Positions 1-8,622 of a stretch of 64,000 bases of DNA are shown here, in pieces. The DNA is from Leptospira_A sp046736045. GTDB taxonomy: Bacteria; Spirochaetota; Leptospiria; Leptospirales; Leptospiraceae. Below the pieces are notes generated by a model that had not been told where the DNA came from, did not search any database, and was given only the letters and a program-made list of their open reading frames with translations. Positions within the stretch are counted from its first letter, which is position 1. Every line of letters starts with the position of its first letter. A program made the position numbers and the translations under genes. The stretch is from NCBI RefSeq assembly GCF_046736045.1, contig NZ_CP177134.1:682001-746000 (forward strand), written 5' to 3'.

Positions 1-1251
1 AACAAACAGTTGTGCTTCGGCAATCGAGAGAGCTTTTTTAATATCTTCCTTGTTTGCGTGGGGATGAGATTCCGCTTTTTTCAAAACTTCGATAGCTTCC
101 TCATTTCTTCCCTGATCAAGAAGCACATATGCCAGGTTTAATTTCGGTTCAAAGAAATTTTTATCCCAAACGGATGCGTCCTGAAAACTTAAGGTGGCTT
201 TTTGGGTTTGTCCCCATTTCCATTCGCAAATCCCCTGTTTATTTTTCAGTTCGGCATTTCTAGGAGATTTTTTAAGTGCGATCTCAGCAGTTTTCAAACA
301 ATCGGAAAAATTCTTTTTTCGAATTTGAACATTTGTCAATCCGATGTAGGCAACGGCAAGCCCGTCTTGCAGAGAAAGTGCTTTTCGAAAACTAGTTTCA
401 GCGTCGGTGTATAAAGTCTTTAAAAAATAAGCATTCCCCAAGAATGTCCAAAGAGAAGCATTTGACGGTTGTAAGTCGGTAGCTTTTTTATATTCCGAAA
501 TTGCCGCATCGTATTGTTTTTTGGAAATCGCATCATTTCCCCTTTGGATCAAGGAAGCGATTTTTGTAGATTGTTTGGCAAGTTGTGCCGACTTGAGGTC
601 GGGTTGGAGAGCTTCCGCTTTTGCAAAATAACTTTCCGCTTCATCGTATTTTTTGAGTTCCAGACACACATCACCCAATTGATTGAGCAACTCCACCGGG
701 TAAGGGAAATCTTTATTTTGCTCCAAAGGTTTGAGAGTAACATAACTTTCCTGAAACTTCCTTTGAGATTTGAGAAGAGTTCCGACCTTGTATTTATAAA
801 CAGGTTCATCAGGCTTTATATCAACTAACTTTTGATAAGTGACCGTAGCATCTTCATTTTCCCCTAAGGTAGACTGAACCGTTCCCAAACCAATCAGAAG
901 TTTTTCGTTTTTAGGATCAATTCTTTCACCTAACAGGTAGGCTTCTTTAGAATCGGAATATTCCCCCAATTGGTATCTGGAAGCACCAAGCAAAGAATAG
1001 GCTTCTACGGTTTCGTATTTTCCGTTTGCTTCATTTGCGTGAGCTACCGCTTCCTCAAATTTGCCTTTTTGAAAATCGTTGTTTCCTTCCGCCAAAATCA
1101 ATCTGGCTGCTTCCAAGTTTTCCTTATCGGAAGTGGTCGCGGCCTTATCCGCTAATTTGTCGCTGACAGAAACGGATTTAAAATCACGGGATTGGCAGTT
1201 CCATAAAAGAACGATGCTAACTAGAACGAATGTTAGGAGAGATTTTTTCAT
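1..1251 (-). CDS. TPR-repeat lipoprotein, C-terminus outside window
   Basis: The frame is open from an ATG at 1249-1251 to the left edge (417 codons seen, no stop). The N-terminus is a lipoprotein signal peptide with a hydrophobic stretch ending LLWNC, so Cys19 should be lipidated. The rest is a run of about ten helical TPR-type units, recognised by repeated patterns such as LGASRYQLGEY, LGTVQSTLGE, LGDVCLELKKYDEAESYF and LGNAYFLKTLYTDAETSF. TPR arrays are protein-interaction scaffolds; here it is presumably periplasmic or on the inner face of the outer membrane. It is the third gene of an operon and overlaps the upstream PEGA gene by ATGA, so translation is probably coupled. A structural partner of the FecR and PEGA lipoproteins is likely; no enzymatic role is visible. 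Confidence 0.85.
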   Translation of the reverse strand, partial: MKKSLLTFVLVSIVLLWNCQSRDFKSVSVSDKLADKAATTSDKENLEAARLILAEGNNDFQKGKFEEAVAHANEANGKYETVEAYSLLGASRYQLGEYSDSKEAYLLGERIDPKNEKLLIGLGTVQSTLGENEDATVTYQKLVDIKPDEPVYKYKVGTLLKSQRKFQESYVTLKPLEQNKDFPYPVELLNQLGDVCLELKKYDEAESYFAKAEALQPDLKSAQLAKQSTKIASLIQRGNDAISKKQYDAAISEYKKATDLQPSNASLWTFLGNAYFLKTLYTDAETSFRKALSLQDGLAVAYIGLTNVQIRKKNFSDCLKTAEIALKKSPRNAELKNKQGICEWKWGQTQKATLSFQDASVWDKNFFEPKLNLAYVLLDQGRNEEAIEVLKKAESHPHANKEDIKKALSIAEAQLFV

Positions 1252-2879
1252 TTTTTGATTTTCTCCTCAAATTTCACCATATCGGGATAATGGATTTTAA
1301 CACCCCGGACAGGATTGCCGGATAAAAAAGAATCCGAAGGAGTAAGAATGGCAATTCTCCAAAGAGATTTGAAGTTCCAGGGTTTTTCCTGAATCAGACT
1401 GTTGCCCAGATAAACGCGTAACAGTTGTTTTTCGGGATCAGTTTCCCAACGGAATTCCCGGCCTTTTTCTACGTCTTCGGATTTCCAACGGTAAGAAGAT
1501 TTGACCAGAGATTCTTTTTCGTCTTTGGAAAAATTTATCAAATGAAAATCGGTTTTGTCTGCGATGACCAGAATCGAAGAACCTTCTTTGTCCGTAAGAT
1601 AAATTCCCAGCTTACCGCCTAACTCGCCTGCAAGCCCCAATTTGATACTGGATTCTACACGATCGGGAATGATGTCTTCTGAAAAAACTCCATACCATCC
1701 CTTGGGCAGTTCTTGTTTTTTTTCAAACAGAAGCTGGCCGGGAAATGAAGCAATAAAATGAGGAGAACCGCCTGACGTTTCCCAAAATTCTTCCGCTTCC
1801 CAACCGGCTCCTTCTTCCAAAGCAATGGGCAGTGCCAGACTTGCTATTGATTTGGGACGAATGGAAATTTCGGAACTGGCATATTCGTAATTATTATTTT
1901 CTTTTGTACGTACGAATTGTACGTTATAACTTCCGTAAGGAACTCCGGACTCTGCATATTGTGTTTTCCCTTTCTTTTGGCCGGAGACCAATATATCAAG
2001 GCCGGTTGGAAAACTGGACAACAGAACGGTTCCCTGGGAAATATCGTCATTCCATTCCTGAAATACCCGACTGGTTTTACCAGCGCGCACAAGAATAGAC
2101 CGAAAAACAGGATCTTTCCCCGGTTTGGAAAAAGATAATTGGTGTTTTCCATTTAACATTGAATATTCGACCAAAGGAGCTTTTCCGATTTCTTTTCCAT
2201 CTAACATAATGGAGGTGCCCGGTGAAGATGAAAAAACGGAAACTCTTCCCCGCAAACTGGATTCTAGGATTTTTTGAATCTCATCACTTGCAGGAGCGGA
2301 AACTTCGGATAAATAAGAAGGAATCGCCGGAAGCAAAGGGACTAATTTGTTTTTCGCCTGAAAAATCTCAAGGGTCTTCCGTTTATCTTTGGAAATGAGA
2401 ACAGCCTCATCTTGAATTTGATGATAACTATAAAGCACCGATCCGAAATTTTGAGAAAGAACAGGATCTTTGTATTGAACGTTCACCAGAATTTCATCCT
2501 TATTGGATGAAAATTGCAACTCCAGAATCACATCGATATCTTTCGTTTTTAATACTTCCACATCATTGACTCGGGACGGATCAATGGGAATGTATTTTCC
2601 AAAAGAAGTATGTGAAGAAATCACCCGCTCTTCTAAAAAGTTAATCTCCTTGCGGTTGGCATCGGAGGAAAGATCCCGCCAAACAATAGTAAAATGGGGA
2701 ACCTGTTTGATCTGCAACCTTTCCCGGTAATCTCTACCGGAAGGATTTGGTTCGGAAAGACCAGGCTCGGTGCTTCGGAAAACCGGTTTCGAAATTGAAG
2801 AATTTAAAGTCTCAATCTGTGAAACGGAAGCACAAGCCTGGCAAATAAAAGCGAATACCGCTATTAAAATAAATCTCAT
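1248..2879 (-). CDS. PEGA-domain lipoprotein
   Basis: 543 aa with a lipoprotein signal (FICQAC, Cys16). Two PEGA-like beta domains follow one another at about residues 209-275 (SSPGTSIMLDGKEIGKAPL) and 283-335 (SSFPTGLDILVSGQKKGK). The last 200 residues look like a concanavalin-like beta-sandwich (GQLLFEKKQELPKGWYGVF onward), but I cannot name that fold securely. PEGA domains are usually surface or periplasmic binding modules. The start overlaps the FecR gene stop (ATGA at 2876-2879) and the stop overlaps the TPR gene start (1248-1251), so all three are almost certainly one transcript and probably one envelope complex. Substrate unknown. Confidence 0.85.
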   Translation of the reverse strand: MRFILIAVFAFICQACASVSQIETLNSSISKPVFRSTEPGLSEPNPSGRDYRERLQIKQVPHFTIVWRDLSSDANRKEINFLEERVISSHTSFGKYIPIDPSRVNDVEVLKTKDIDVILELQFSSNKDEILVNVQYKDPVLSQNFGSVLYSYHQIQDEAVLISKDKRKTLEIFQAKNKLVPLLPAIPSYLSEVSAPASDEIQKILESSLRGRVSVFSSSPGTSIMLDGKEIGKAPLVEYSMLNGKHQLSFSKPGKDPVFRSILVRAGKTSRVFQEWNDDISQGTVLLSSFPTGLDILVSGQKKGKTQYAESGVPYGSYNVQFVRTKENNNYEYASSEISIRPKSIASLALPIALEEGAGWEAEEFWETSGGSPHFIASFPGQLLFEKKQELPKGWYGVFSEDIIPDRVESSIKLGLAGELGGKLGIYLTDKEGSSILVIADKTDFHLINFSKDEKESLVKSSYRWKSEDVEKGREFRWETDPEKQLLRVYLGNSLIQEKPWNFKSLWRIAILTPSDSFLSGNPVRGVKIHYPDMVKFEEKIKK

Positions 2880-3847
2880 CTAGTCTTATCAAAACCTTCT
2901 TTCGCAGGCAATTTTAAGGAATCTTTTTGCACATCTTTTTGAATGTATTTGGATTCTTCTACTGATTTTGCAGTAGTAATCACTTCATCGGATTTGTTTC
3001 GAGTAGCTTCTTTTTTACGAACGGAAGTTTCAACTTCATCCAAAGAAGACCCTACATCCATTTGTTTGAGCACTTCGTTATTGGATCTTAATTCATTTGA
3101 TAAAGATTCAAATTCCAACATCTTTGTATTTTCAAAAACAAGCATCTCTTTCAATTCCCCCAGAGATTGGGAATCCAAAGGTTTTACCAGTTTTTCACTG
3201 AGCTTGGAATCGGAACCGATCGTAGCTTCCTTTTGTTTGTCCAAAATCAATTCGTTTTCGGAATTTGACTTACGGATCGCAATCGCTCCGTCTAACACTG
3301 CATATTTGACAACACAGTTGCTTTGACCGCAAGGAACGGATCCCGATTTTGAACTTGGATTTTCAACGCTGGTTAGAAAGGAAGTCCCTCTAACACCCGC
3401 AATCGAAGTCGGTGTCGCAATATGGAAGGATTCGGATTTACGTTCTTTCTTGAGGACTGTAACCAATTTTCCATACTGTAGGTTTACTTCCGTGTTTCGT
3501 TCTTCCGCGTGACCTTTAAGGGCGGAATTGATACTGAGAGCCGTATTTTTGGCAAGTTTCAGAACACCATCCTCACCAAGCAGAATTTCAGCAGTTCCGT
3601 TAGCACCCGTTACTACGGTATCAGTCGCAACCAGAATATCACCTAAGACAGGTTTAACTTGACTGCCTTCTCTTAATACGATCACGTCACCTTTGATAAA
3701 TGCAAAAGCGGCAGCACGTTCTACTTGTGGTTCCGGCTCGGATGTCGCATTGGAAGTTTTGGAGTCCTTTTGACAAAAAAGGGTAAATATGGCAAAAATT
3801 GCCACGAGGACCAAAGTGGATTTTTTTGAGGAAAGAATGAGTTTCAT
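2876..3847 (-). CDS. FecR-domain lipoprotein
   Basis: 323 aa. The signal peptide ends TLFCQKD, giving a lipidated Cys at about residue 25. A FecR domain spans about residues 47-165, with typical elements (GDVIVLREG, GDILVATDTVVTGANGTAEI, ATPTSIAGVRGTSF). The C-terminal 120 residues are charged, helical and low in complexity, ending GFDKTR. Classical FecR is an inner-membrane anti-sigma regulator, but this protein is a lipoprotein without a cytoplasmic tail, so the domain probably serves as an envelope binding module. A good ribosome site (TAGGAGG, seven bases before the ATG) supports the start. It is the first gene of the FecR-PEGA-TPR operon, 68 bp downstream of rsgA on the same strand. Confidence 0.88.
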   Translation of the reverse strand: MKLILSSKKSTLVLVAIFAIFTLFCQKDSKTSNATSEPEPQVERAAAFAFIKGDVIVLREGSQVKPVLGDILVATDTVVTGANGTAEILLGEDGVLKLAKNTALSINSALKGHAEERNTEVNLQYGKLVTVLKKERKSESFHIATPTSIAGVRGTSFLTSVENPSSKSGSVPCGQSNCVVKYAVLDGAIAIRKSNSENELILDKQKEATIGSDSKLSEKLVKPLDSQSLGELKEMLVFENTKMLEFESLSNELRSNNEVLKQMDVGSSLDEVETSVRKKEATRNKSDEVITTAKSVEESKYIQKDVQKDSLKLPAKEGFDKTR

Positions 3848-3915
3848 AGTAGCGCCTCCTAACGAAAGAACATCCTAATTTTAATAAACAACTGAGAGCC
3901 TTGCAACTCTTTTAA

Positions 3916-4932
3916 CTAATATCTTTTTGTAACAGCTTGGGACCAATGATCCCTTCTGGTCATACGATGGGGTTTGTCCAAACTCTCAAACATGGATTCC
4001 AGACTTTTTTTTCGGGATTCCAAAAGTCCTTTTTCCATAAAATGGATCATATTGCACTCAGGACCCAAATCACAACAATACGGAGAAGCGCACAGTTCTT
4101 TCGCCTTGGAGAGTTCGGGAAAGCTCTCCAGAAGTTCCTGTTTGGACAAGTGAAGAATCCCCCATTCTTTGACACCTGGAGAATCGATAATCACAGTGTC
4201 TTCTTCCAAAAATACGGCAAGAGAGTTCGTAGTTGTGTGTTTTCCTTTTTTGGTAGAGCCGCTGATTTCGTTCGTTTTCTGAACCTTCATAACACTTTTT
4301 TTTGTTAGTTGGTTTAGTAAGGTGGACTTGCCGACTCCGGAGTTGCCGCAAAGAAATGTTTTTTTGCCTTGTAGGACTTTCCAGAGAATGGGGAAAGAAT
4401 CTTGGTCTTCGATGGATATACTCATTACCTCATAACCTAAGTTAGAGTAAAATCTTTCCTTTTCTTTTTTCAATTCCGCATCGACCAAATCCGCTTTTGT
4501 AAAAATGATAAGAGGTTTGATTTGAGTATGATAACAAGCAACTAACAGACGATCAATAAATCCGTCTTTTGTTTCCGGGTCCTTATAAGAAGCAAGTATG
4601 GCTACCTGATCGAGATTGGCGCACAAAACATGATTGTCACCGTGTTCACTTCTACGAGTGAGATAATTCGACCTTTCTTCTTTTTCGATAATAACCCATT
4701 CTTCTCCGTAACCGGATTCAGCAGTCACAATATCTCCTACCACAAAAGGATGTCTGTCTTCGGTATTTTTTAATCGCAATTTACCTTTGAGTACGGCACG
4801 AACATACGATCTCTCCTTTGAGTATAACTCATAGTAGGCTCCGAAGATGCGTGCGATTGTAAATTGTTCTTTACCCAAAGATGAATTCCTAATAAACTGA
4901 GCTTCTTCTTTCAAGTTATCAGGAACCATCAT
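3916..4932 (-). CDS. rsgA: Ribosome small-subunit GTPase RsgA
   Basis: Circularly permuted GTPase acting in late 30S maturation. After an N-terminal OB fold (ARIFGAYYELYSKE, VVGDIVTAES) come the G4 motif FTKADLVD, the P-loop GNSGVGKST and G3 DSPG, then a C-terminal cysteine cluster. That zinc motif is atypical: CASPYCCDLGPEC, where the usual C-x-H gives Cys-Asp instead of a His ligand. The frame stays open upstream to 5091, but that would intrude 160 bp into the divergent kinase gene and adds non-conserved residues. I chose the first Met of the MMVPDN pair (338 aa), which puts the OB fold at the family's usual position. Its start codon overlaps the opposite-strand start codon by two bases. 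Confidence 0.93.
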   Translation of the reverse strand: MMVPDNLKEEAQFIRNSSLGKEQFTIARIFGAYYELYSKERSYVRAVLKGKLRLKNTEDRHPFVVGDIVTAESGYGEEWVIIEKEERSNYLTRRSEHGDNHVLCANLDQVAILASYKDPETKDGFIDRLLVACYHTQIKPLIIFTKADLVDAELKKEKERFYSNLGYEVMSISIEDQDSFPILWKVLQGKKTFLCGNSGVGKSTLLNQLTKKSVMKVQKTNEISGSTKKGKHTTTNSLAVFLEEDTVIIDSPGVKEWGILHLSKQELLESFPELSKAKELCASPYCCDLGPECNMIHFMEKGLLESRKKSLESMFESLDKPHRMTRRDHWSQAVTKRY

Positions 4933-6667
4933 GAAGATACAAGCCATCTTTCGATTTTTTCTTGGTGGGGAAAAAACAGAAACCGCCGAAATCCCCGCCT
5001 CTACAAATTTGCAGACTCCTGAAGAAAACGAGAGGGGGTCGAAAAAACGTGACAAATTGGTACAAAATCTATTTGCACTCGAAAAATTCAAAGAAGATCT
5101 GATTTCTTATAATGATCCGGATATCATAAGTCAGACCATTGCCAATTTTCTCGCGGCAAAAATCCAAACGGAATTTGTTTTGGTTTACACTTGGGATGAA
5201 AAAGCAGGCTACTTTCGGCCGAGACCTTATCCTGATGAAACCGATTCGAATATTCTTACTTCGCTTCCCGTATTCGATCCGTTTTTGCTTTGGCTTTCCG
5301 ATCGAGAAGGAATTCATTTAAGGGAAAATTTCGAAAACGAAAAAACCCCAAATCATACAAAAATCAAAAACGCGGCGGTCAGTTTCTTCGATAGAACCAA
5401 CTCTATGTTAGTTGCCACACTGGCAATGAAAAGCAGTCTGGTCGGTTTCATACTACTGGGGAAAAATACAAAAAACCAAGCTTACGGATTAACTGAAATC
5501 GAAACCATTCTGGAAATCTTATCCGTTTCTCTCATGTCACTGTCAAACTCGATGATTTATCAGCAGTTAGTTCATCTTACGGAAACATTGGAAGCCAAAG
5601 TAAAGGAAAGAACTAAAGAACTCGAAGAAGCACAAGCTCACCTGGTTCAATCGGAAAAGATGGCTTCCCTCGGCGTAATGGTCGCAGGAATTGCACATGA
5701 AATCAATACTCCGGCAGGTGTCATCAACGGCGGAGCCGACAACCTCGAATCCAACTTGATCTATATTTTTTCCCATTTGGCCGATCTTACCAAACTGATC
5801 GAAAGTCCCGATCTTTTGAAAAAATATATGGATGTACTTTTCTGTCTGATTCGCGAAGAGTCGAAAGGAAAAATCGATCCGAGAGACAAATTCAGATTAA
5901 AAAAAGAAACCAAACACAAGTTTATCGGGAAAGGACTATCCGAACATGATGCTTCGGAACTTGCAACTTTTCTTATCGAAAACTCCATTGTACATTTGGA
6001 AGAGGAACTGATTTCGATTTGGCAGGAAGGTGGAAAGGAAGTGTATGAGATTTTGCGAAATAGCGCCGGGCTGCACCGTAATGTTAAAAACATAAAATAC
6101 GCGATTCGAAACGTAGTGCGAATCGTAAAAGCGCTCAAATATTATTCTCATTTGGGTCAATCATCCTATTCCGAGGCTGATCTTCACGAAGGCATAGAAA
6201 ATACTTTGATCATTGTACAAAATCAAATCAAACAAGGTGTGGAAATCGACAGAAGATACGAGAAACTACCACTCGTTAAGTGCAATGTCGACGAACTGAA
6301 TCAAGTTTGGACCAATTTGATCACAAACGCACTCCATGCGATGAAAAAAACGGAAAATCCCCATCTAACAATTTTTACACGCAGAATTGGCGAAGATTAT
6401 GTGTTAGTTGGTTTTGAGGATAACGGATGTGGAATTTCTTCCGAAATCAAAGATAAGATCTGGGATCCTTTTTTTACAACAAAAGACCAGGGAGAAGGAA
6501 CCGGTCTCGGACTCGGAATTGTAAAAGGAATTATAGAAAAACACAAGGGACGGATCGAATTGGAATCCAGCCCGGAAAAAACGAGATTTTTGGTCTACCT
6601 GCCTCTGGCCGGTCCGGGGGATGTGCCTATGATCCCGAAAGAGATGATTCGGGAAATACGGGGTTAA
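4931..6667 (+). CDS. GAF-domain sensor histidine kinase
   Basis: 578 aa, no membrane segment, so probably cytosolic. Residues about 40-205 resemble a GAF sensor domain. A short coiled coil (ETLEAKVKERTKELEEAQAH) leads to an intact H-box, GIAHEINTPAG, with His256. The ATPase lobe has an N-box (NLITNALHAM, Asn462 and Asn466), G1 (DNGCGI), F (DPFFTTK) and G2 (GTGLGLGI). The H-box to N-box distance is about 206 residues, roughly twice the usual spacing, because of an extra charged helical stretch (about residues 280-390). AGGAA five bases before ATG 4931 supports the start. No response regulator is adjacent, so it is an orphan kinase. The gene is divergent from rsgA with overlapping start codons. 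Confidence 0.9.
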   Translation: MKIQAIFRFFLGGEKTETAEIPASTNLQTPEENERGSKKRDKLVQNLFALEKFKEDLISYNDPDIISQTIANFLAAKIQTEFVLVYTWDEKAGYFRPRPYPDETDSNILTSLPVFDPFLLWLSDREGIHLRENFENEKTPNHTKIKNAAVSFFDRTNSMLVATLAMKSSLVGFILLGKNTKNQAYGLTEIETILEILSVSLMSLSNSMIYQQLVHLTETLEAKVKERTKELEEAQAHLVQSEKMASLGVMVAGIAHEINTPAGVINGGADNLESNLIYIFSHLADLTKLIESPDLLKKYMDVLFCLIREESKGKIDPRDKFRLKKETKHKFIGKGLSEHDASELATFLIENSIVHLEEELISIWQEGGKEVYEILRNSAGLHRNVKNIKYAIRNVVRIVKALKYYSHLGQSSYSEADLHEGIENTLIIVQNQIKQGVEIDRRYEKLPLVKCNVDELNQVWTNLITNALHAMKKTENPHLTIFTRRIGEDYVLVGFEDNGCGISSEIKDKIWDPFFTTKDQGEGTGLGLGIVKGIIEKHKGRIELESSPEKTRFLVYLPLAGPGDVPMIPKEMIREIRG

Positions 6668-6687
6668 TGAGACATAATGAAAGCGGC

Positions 6688-6763
6688 GGAATATTAAAAG
6701 CCCCCGCCCCTTTTAGGGTTGGGGGGTGTGGTTCGTGGGCTTGCAACCCACCACCTAACACAA
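6688..6763 (+). repeat. Dispersed intergenic repeat A, copy 1
   Basis: A 76-bp intergenic stretch begins GGAATATTAAAAGCCCCCGC, holds a C-tract/G-tract pair able to fold (GCCCCCGCCCC then GGGTTGGGGGGT), continues TGTGGTTCGTGGGCTTGCAA and ends CACCTAACACAAA. The same blocks in the same order occur on the opposite strand at 21411-21541, where an extra hairpin cluster is inserted. It follows the kinase gene by 20 bp and could act as a terminator or mRNA-stabilising element. Identity was judged by eye. Confidence 0.75.
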
Positions 6764-6914
6764 ATTCCTTCACCAGGCCAGCTTAACTTCGATTTACATC
6801 TTTTTTTTTCAGATAAGTTCGCCTTTTTGCTTTCTAACTTTGCAATTGTTCTTCTTTGCCTCAGTAAATGTATCCACTTTACGTCCCCATATCCCGAAAA
6901 TCCATATAGCTCGC

Positions 6915-8045
6915 ATGAAAAATCAAACGAAAATTCATTCACCAGGTTGGTTGGAAAAATGGGGAAGAAAGGTTTTATTTTCCTATGCCGCAAGACAAAA
7001 AGAGAAAAAAACAAACGACCAATTCAATTTTAGGCAAAGCTCGAACCAAGTCATTTGGGAAGGAACCGTTTTATCATTCTTTATCGGGTTTATACCTTCC
7101 GCGCTATTCGTATATGTGAATTTTTTTCTGCCGGCTGCGGATGAATCGGATTTAATATCAAAAAATCTCCACATAGCATACGTTTTGCTGTTAATTTTAT
7201 TTTTTACCATCATTGAGTTTTATCTTCTATTCAAACTCGGGTTATACGAATCCTACCGAATTGCCGAACTTGCCAATATAGAACTGGAAGATGAACCCGA
7301 ACTTGTGACTCCGATTCCCGGGATGCTTGCGCGTATCGCCCTGGAAATTCCCGACCCGGAATTGAGACTATTTGGAATTGATCCGTATCAAAGGCTGAAT
7401 CGTAGAACTTTGGCACTGAAAACAATTTTATATAAAATCAAAGTGGTTCTTTCCAATATGGCCGCAAAGTTCTTATTGAAAGCAGTGATCGGAAGAGGGT
7501 CATTGCGCATTTATATAGAATATATTTCAGCACCTATCACCGGTTTTTGGGACGCTTATGTTACTTTCCTGATTTTAAAAGAATTGAGGATGAGAGTGAT
7601 CACAAGAAAAATTGCGGAACGAATCATTATAGAAATAAATTCGGTTTCAACAAAACTTTCCGAAAACGGGAAACTCGCCTGCTTGCAAGCGATTGCAAAT
7701 TCCATCGTATTTACAAAAACATTCCATCCCAATTTCGAATTCCTTCTCCTAAAGCTTGTTAAATGCTTTGAATTGGATTTTCCATTGAAGGATCTCGATA
7801 AAATTGCCGAATTCAGAAAAACTTTGCTTCAATGCAATCCTTCTGAGAAAAAACTCGCATTTCGTTTGTTTTTAATCGGCTCTTGCTTCGACGGAAATCT
7901 GAGTGAGGAAGAAAAAGCCATTTTGCCGACACTCTATCCTGATTTTTCAGAAGACGATTGGAAATCAACCCGCGAACTTTCCCATCATGTCAGATCAGGA
8001 GAATTGAAAGAAGCTATTTCACTCGCCGAAAAAATGATGCAGTGA
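6915..8045 (+). CDS. Conserved membrane protein of unknown function
   Basis: 376 aa from the ATG at 6915 (MKNQTKIHSPGWLEKWG). The frame is open further upstream, but those codons run toward repeat A and look non-coding. Two strong membrane helices lie near residues 48-70 (TVLSFFIGFIPSALFVYVNF) and 85-110 (AYVLLLILFFTIIEFYLLF). The soluble part that follows is mostly helical. The C-terminal 130 residues (LACLQAIANSIVFTKTFHPN to the end, with GSCFDGNLSEEE) have the size and helix pattern of a TerB-like domain, which is only a guess. I do not recognise the family. It lies between an orphan kinase and tpx, with no clear operon link. Confidence 0.8.
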   Translation: MKNQTKIHSPGWLEKWGRKVLFSYAARQKEKKTNDQFNFRQSSNQVIWEGTVLSFFIGFIPSALFVYVNFFLPAADESDLISKNLHIAYVLLLILFFTIIEFYLLFKLGLYESYRIAELANIELEDEPELVTPIPGMLARIALEIPDPELRLFGIDPYQRLNRRTLALKTILYKIKVVLSNMAAKFLLKAVIGRGSLRIYIEYISAPITGFWDAYVTFLILKELRMRVITRKIAERIIIEINSVSTKLSENGKLACLQAIANSIVFTKTFHPNFEFLLLKLVKCFELDFPLKDLDKIAEFRKTLLQCNPSEKKLAFRLFLIGSCFDGNLSEEEKAILPTLYPDFSEDDWKSTRELSHHVRSGELKEAISLAEKMMQ

Positions 8046-8106
8046 TTTTTAAATCCGCTAAATTTGGAAAAACCGTCTAATTAAAAACAACTGATAAGGA
8101 ATCATC

Positions 8107-8622
8107 ATGGCGTCCGTAACATTAAAAGGCAATCCCATCACACTCGAAGGCAATCTTCCGAAAGCAGGAGACAAAGCTCCCGATTTTCACGTAACCACTC
8201 AAGACTTAAGCGACCTATCTCTAAAAGATTTTGCCGGTAAAGTGAAAATCTTTGTAGCAGTTCCCAGTTTAGATACTGCTGTTTGCGCGATTGAGGCAAA
8301 AAAATTCAACGATAAAGTTTCAAAAGAAGCTGATATAACCACCTTAATCATATCAGGTGATCTTCCTTTTGCAATGAAACGGTTTTGTTCGACAGAAGGC
8401 ATTTCTTCTCCGAACTTTATCACGGGATCACAGTTTAGAAATTTTTCCTTTTCTAAAAACTACGGCACACATATCAGCTCAGGTCCATTGAGCGGACTAT
8501 CTGCACGCGCTGTTTTCGTTGTAGACAAATCGGATGTAATCCGCCACGTAGAGCTCGTTCCGGAAATCGGAAGCGAACCGAACTACGAGACGGTTCTTGC
8601 AGAAGCAAAAAAACTAATCTAA
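8107..8622 (+). CDS. tpx: Thiol peroxidase Tpx (atypical 2-Cys peroxiredoxin)
   Basis: 171 aa, the normal Tpx length. It reduces hydrogen peroxide and organic hydroperoxides in the cytosol using thioredoxin. The peroxidatic Cys60 sits in PSLDTAVCAIEAKKF and the resolving Cys94 in KRFCSTEGI, matching the E. coli pair Cys61/Cys95. The usual Pro of DTPVC is Ala here. The N-terminal VTLKGNPITLEG and the GDKAPDF motif are also typical. AAGGAA five bases before the ATG supports the start. The gene converges on the YhaN-like ATPase gene and the two stop codons overlap (8619-8622). A strong stem-loop begins 10 bases after the stop. Confidence 0.96.
   Translation: MASVTLKGNPITLEGNLPKAGDKAPDFHVTTQDLSDLSLKDFAGKVKIFVAVPSLDTAVCAIEAKKFNDKVSKEADITTLIISGDLPFAMKRFCSTEGISSPNFITGSQFRNFSFSKNYGTHISSGPLSGLSARAVFVVDKSDVIRHVELVPEIGSEPNYETVLAEAKKLI

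Noticed and set aside
2876..3847. FecR protein as a classical anti-sigma factor for a sigma gene
   Set aside because: It is a lipoprotein without a cytoplasmic domain and no sigma gene is adjacent.
4933..5091. N-terminal extension of rsgA by 53 codons
   Set aside because: It would overlap the kinase gene by 160 bp, the added residues are not RsgA-like, and the MMVP start gives the normal N-terminus.
6694..7033. Overlapping open frames of about 105 codons on both strands
   Set aside because: They cross repeat A and the likely untranslated start of the membrane-protein gene, and show no signal peptide or domain.
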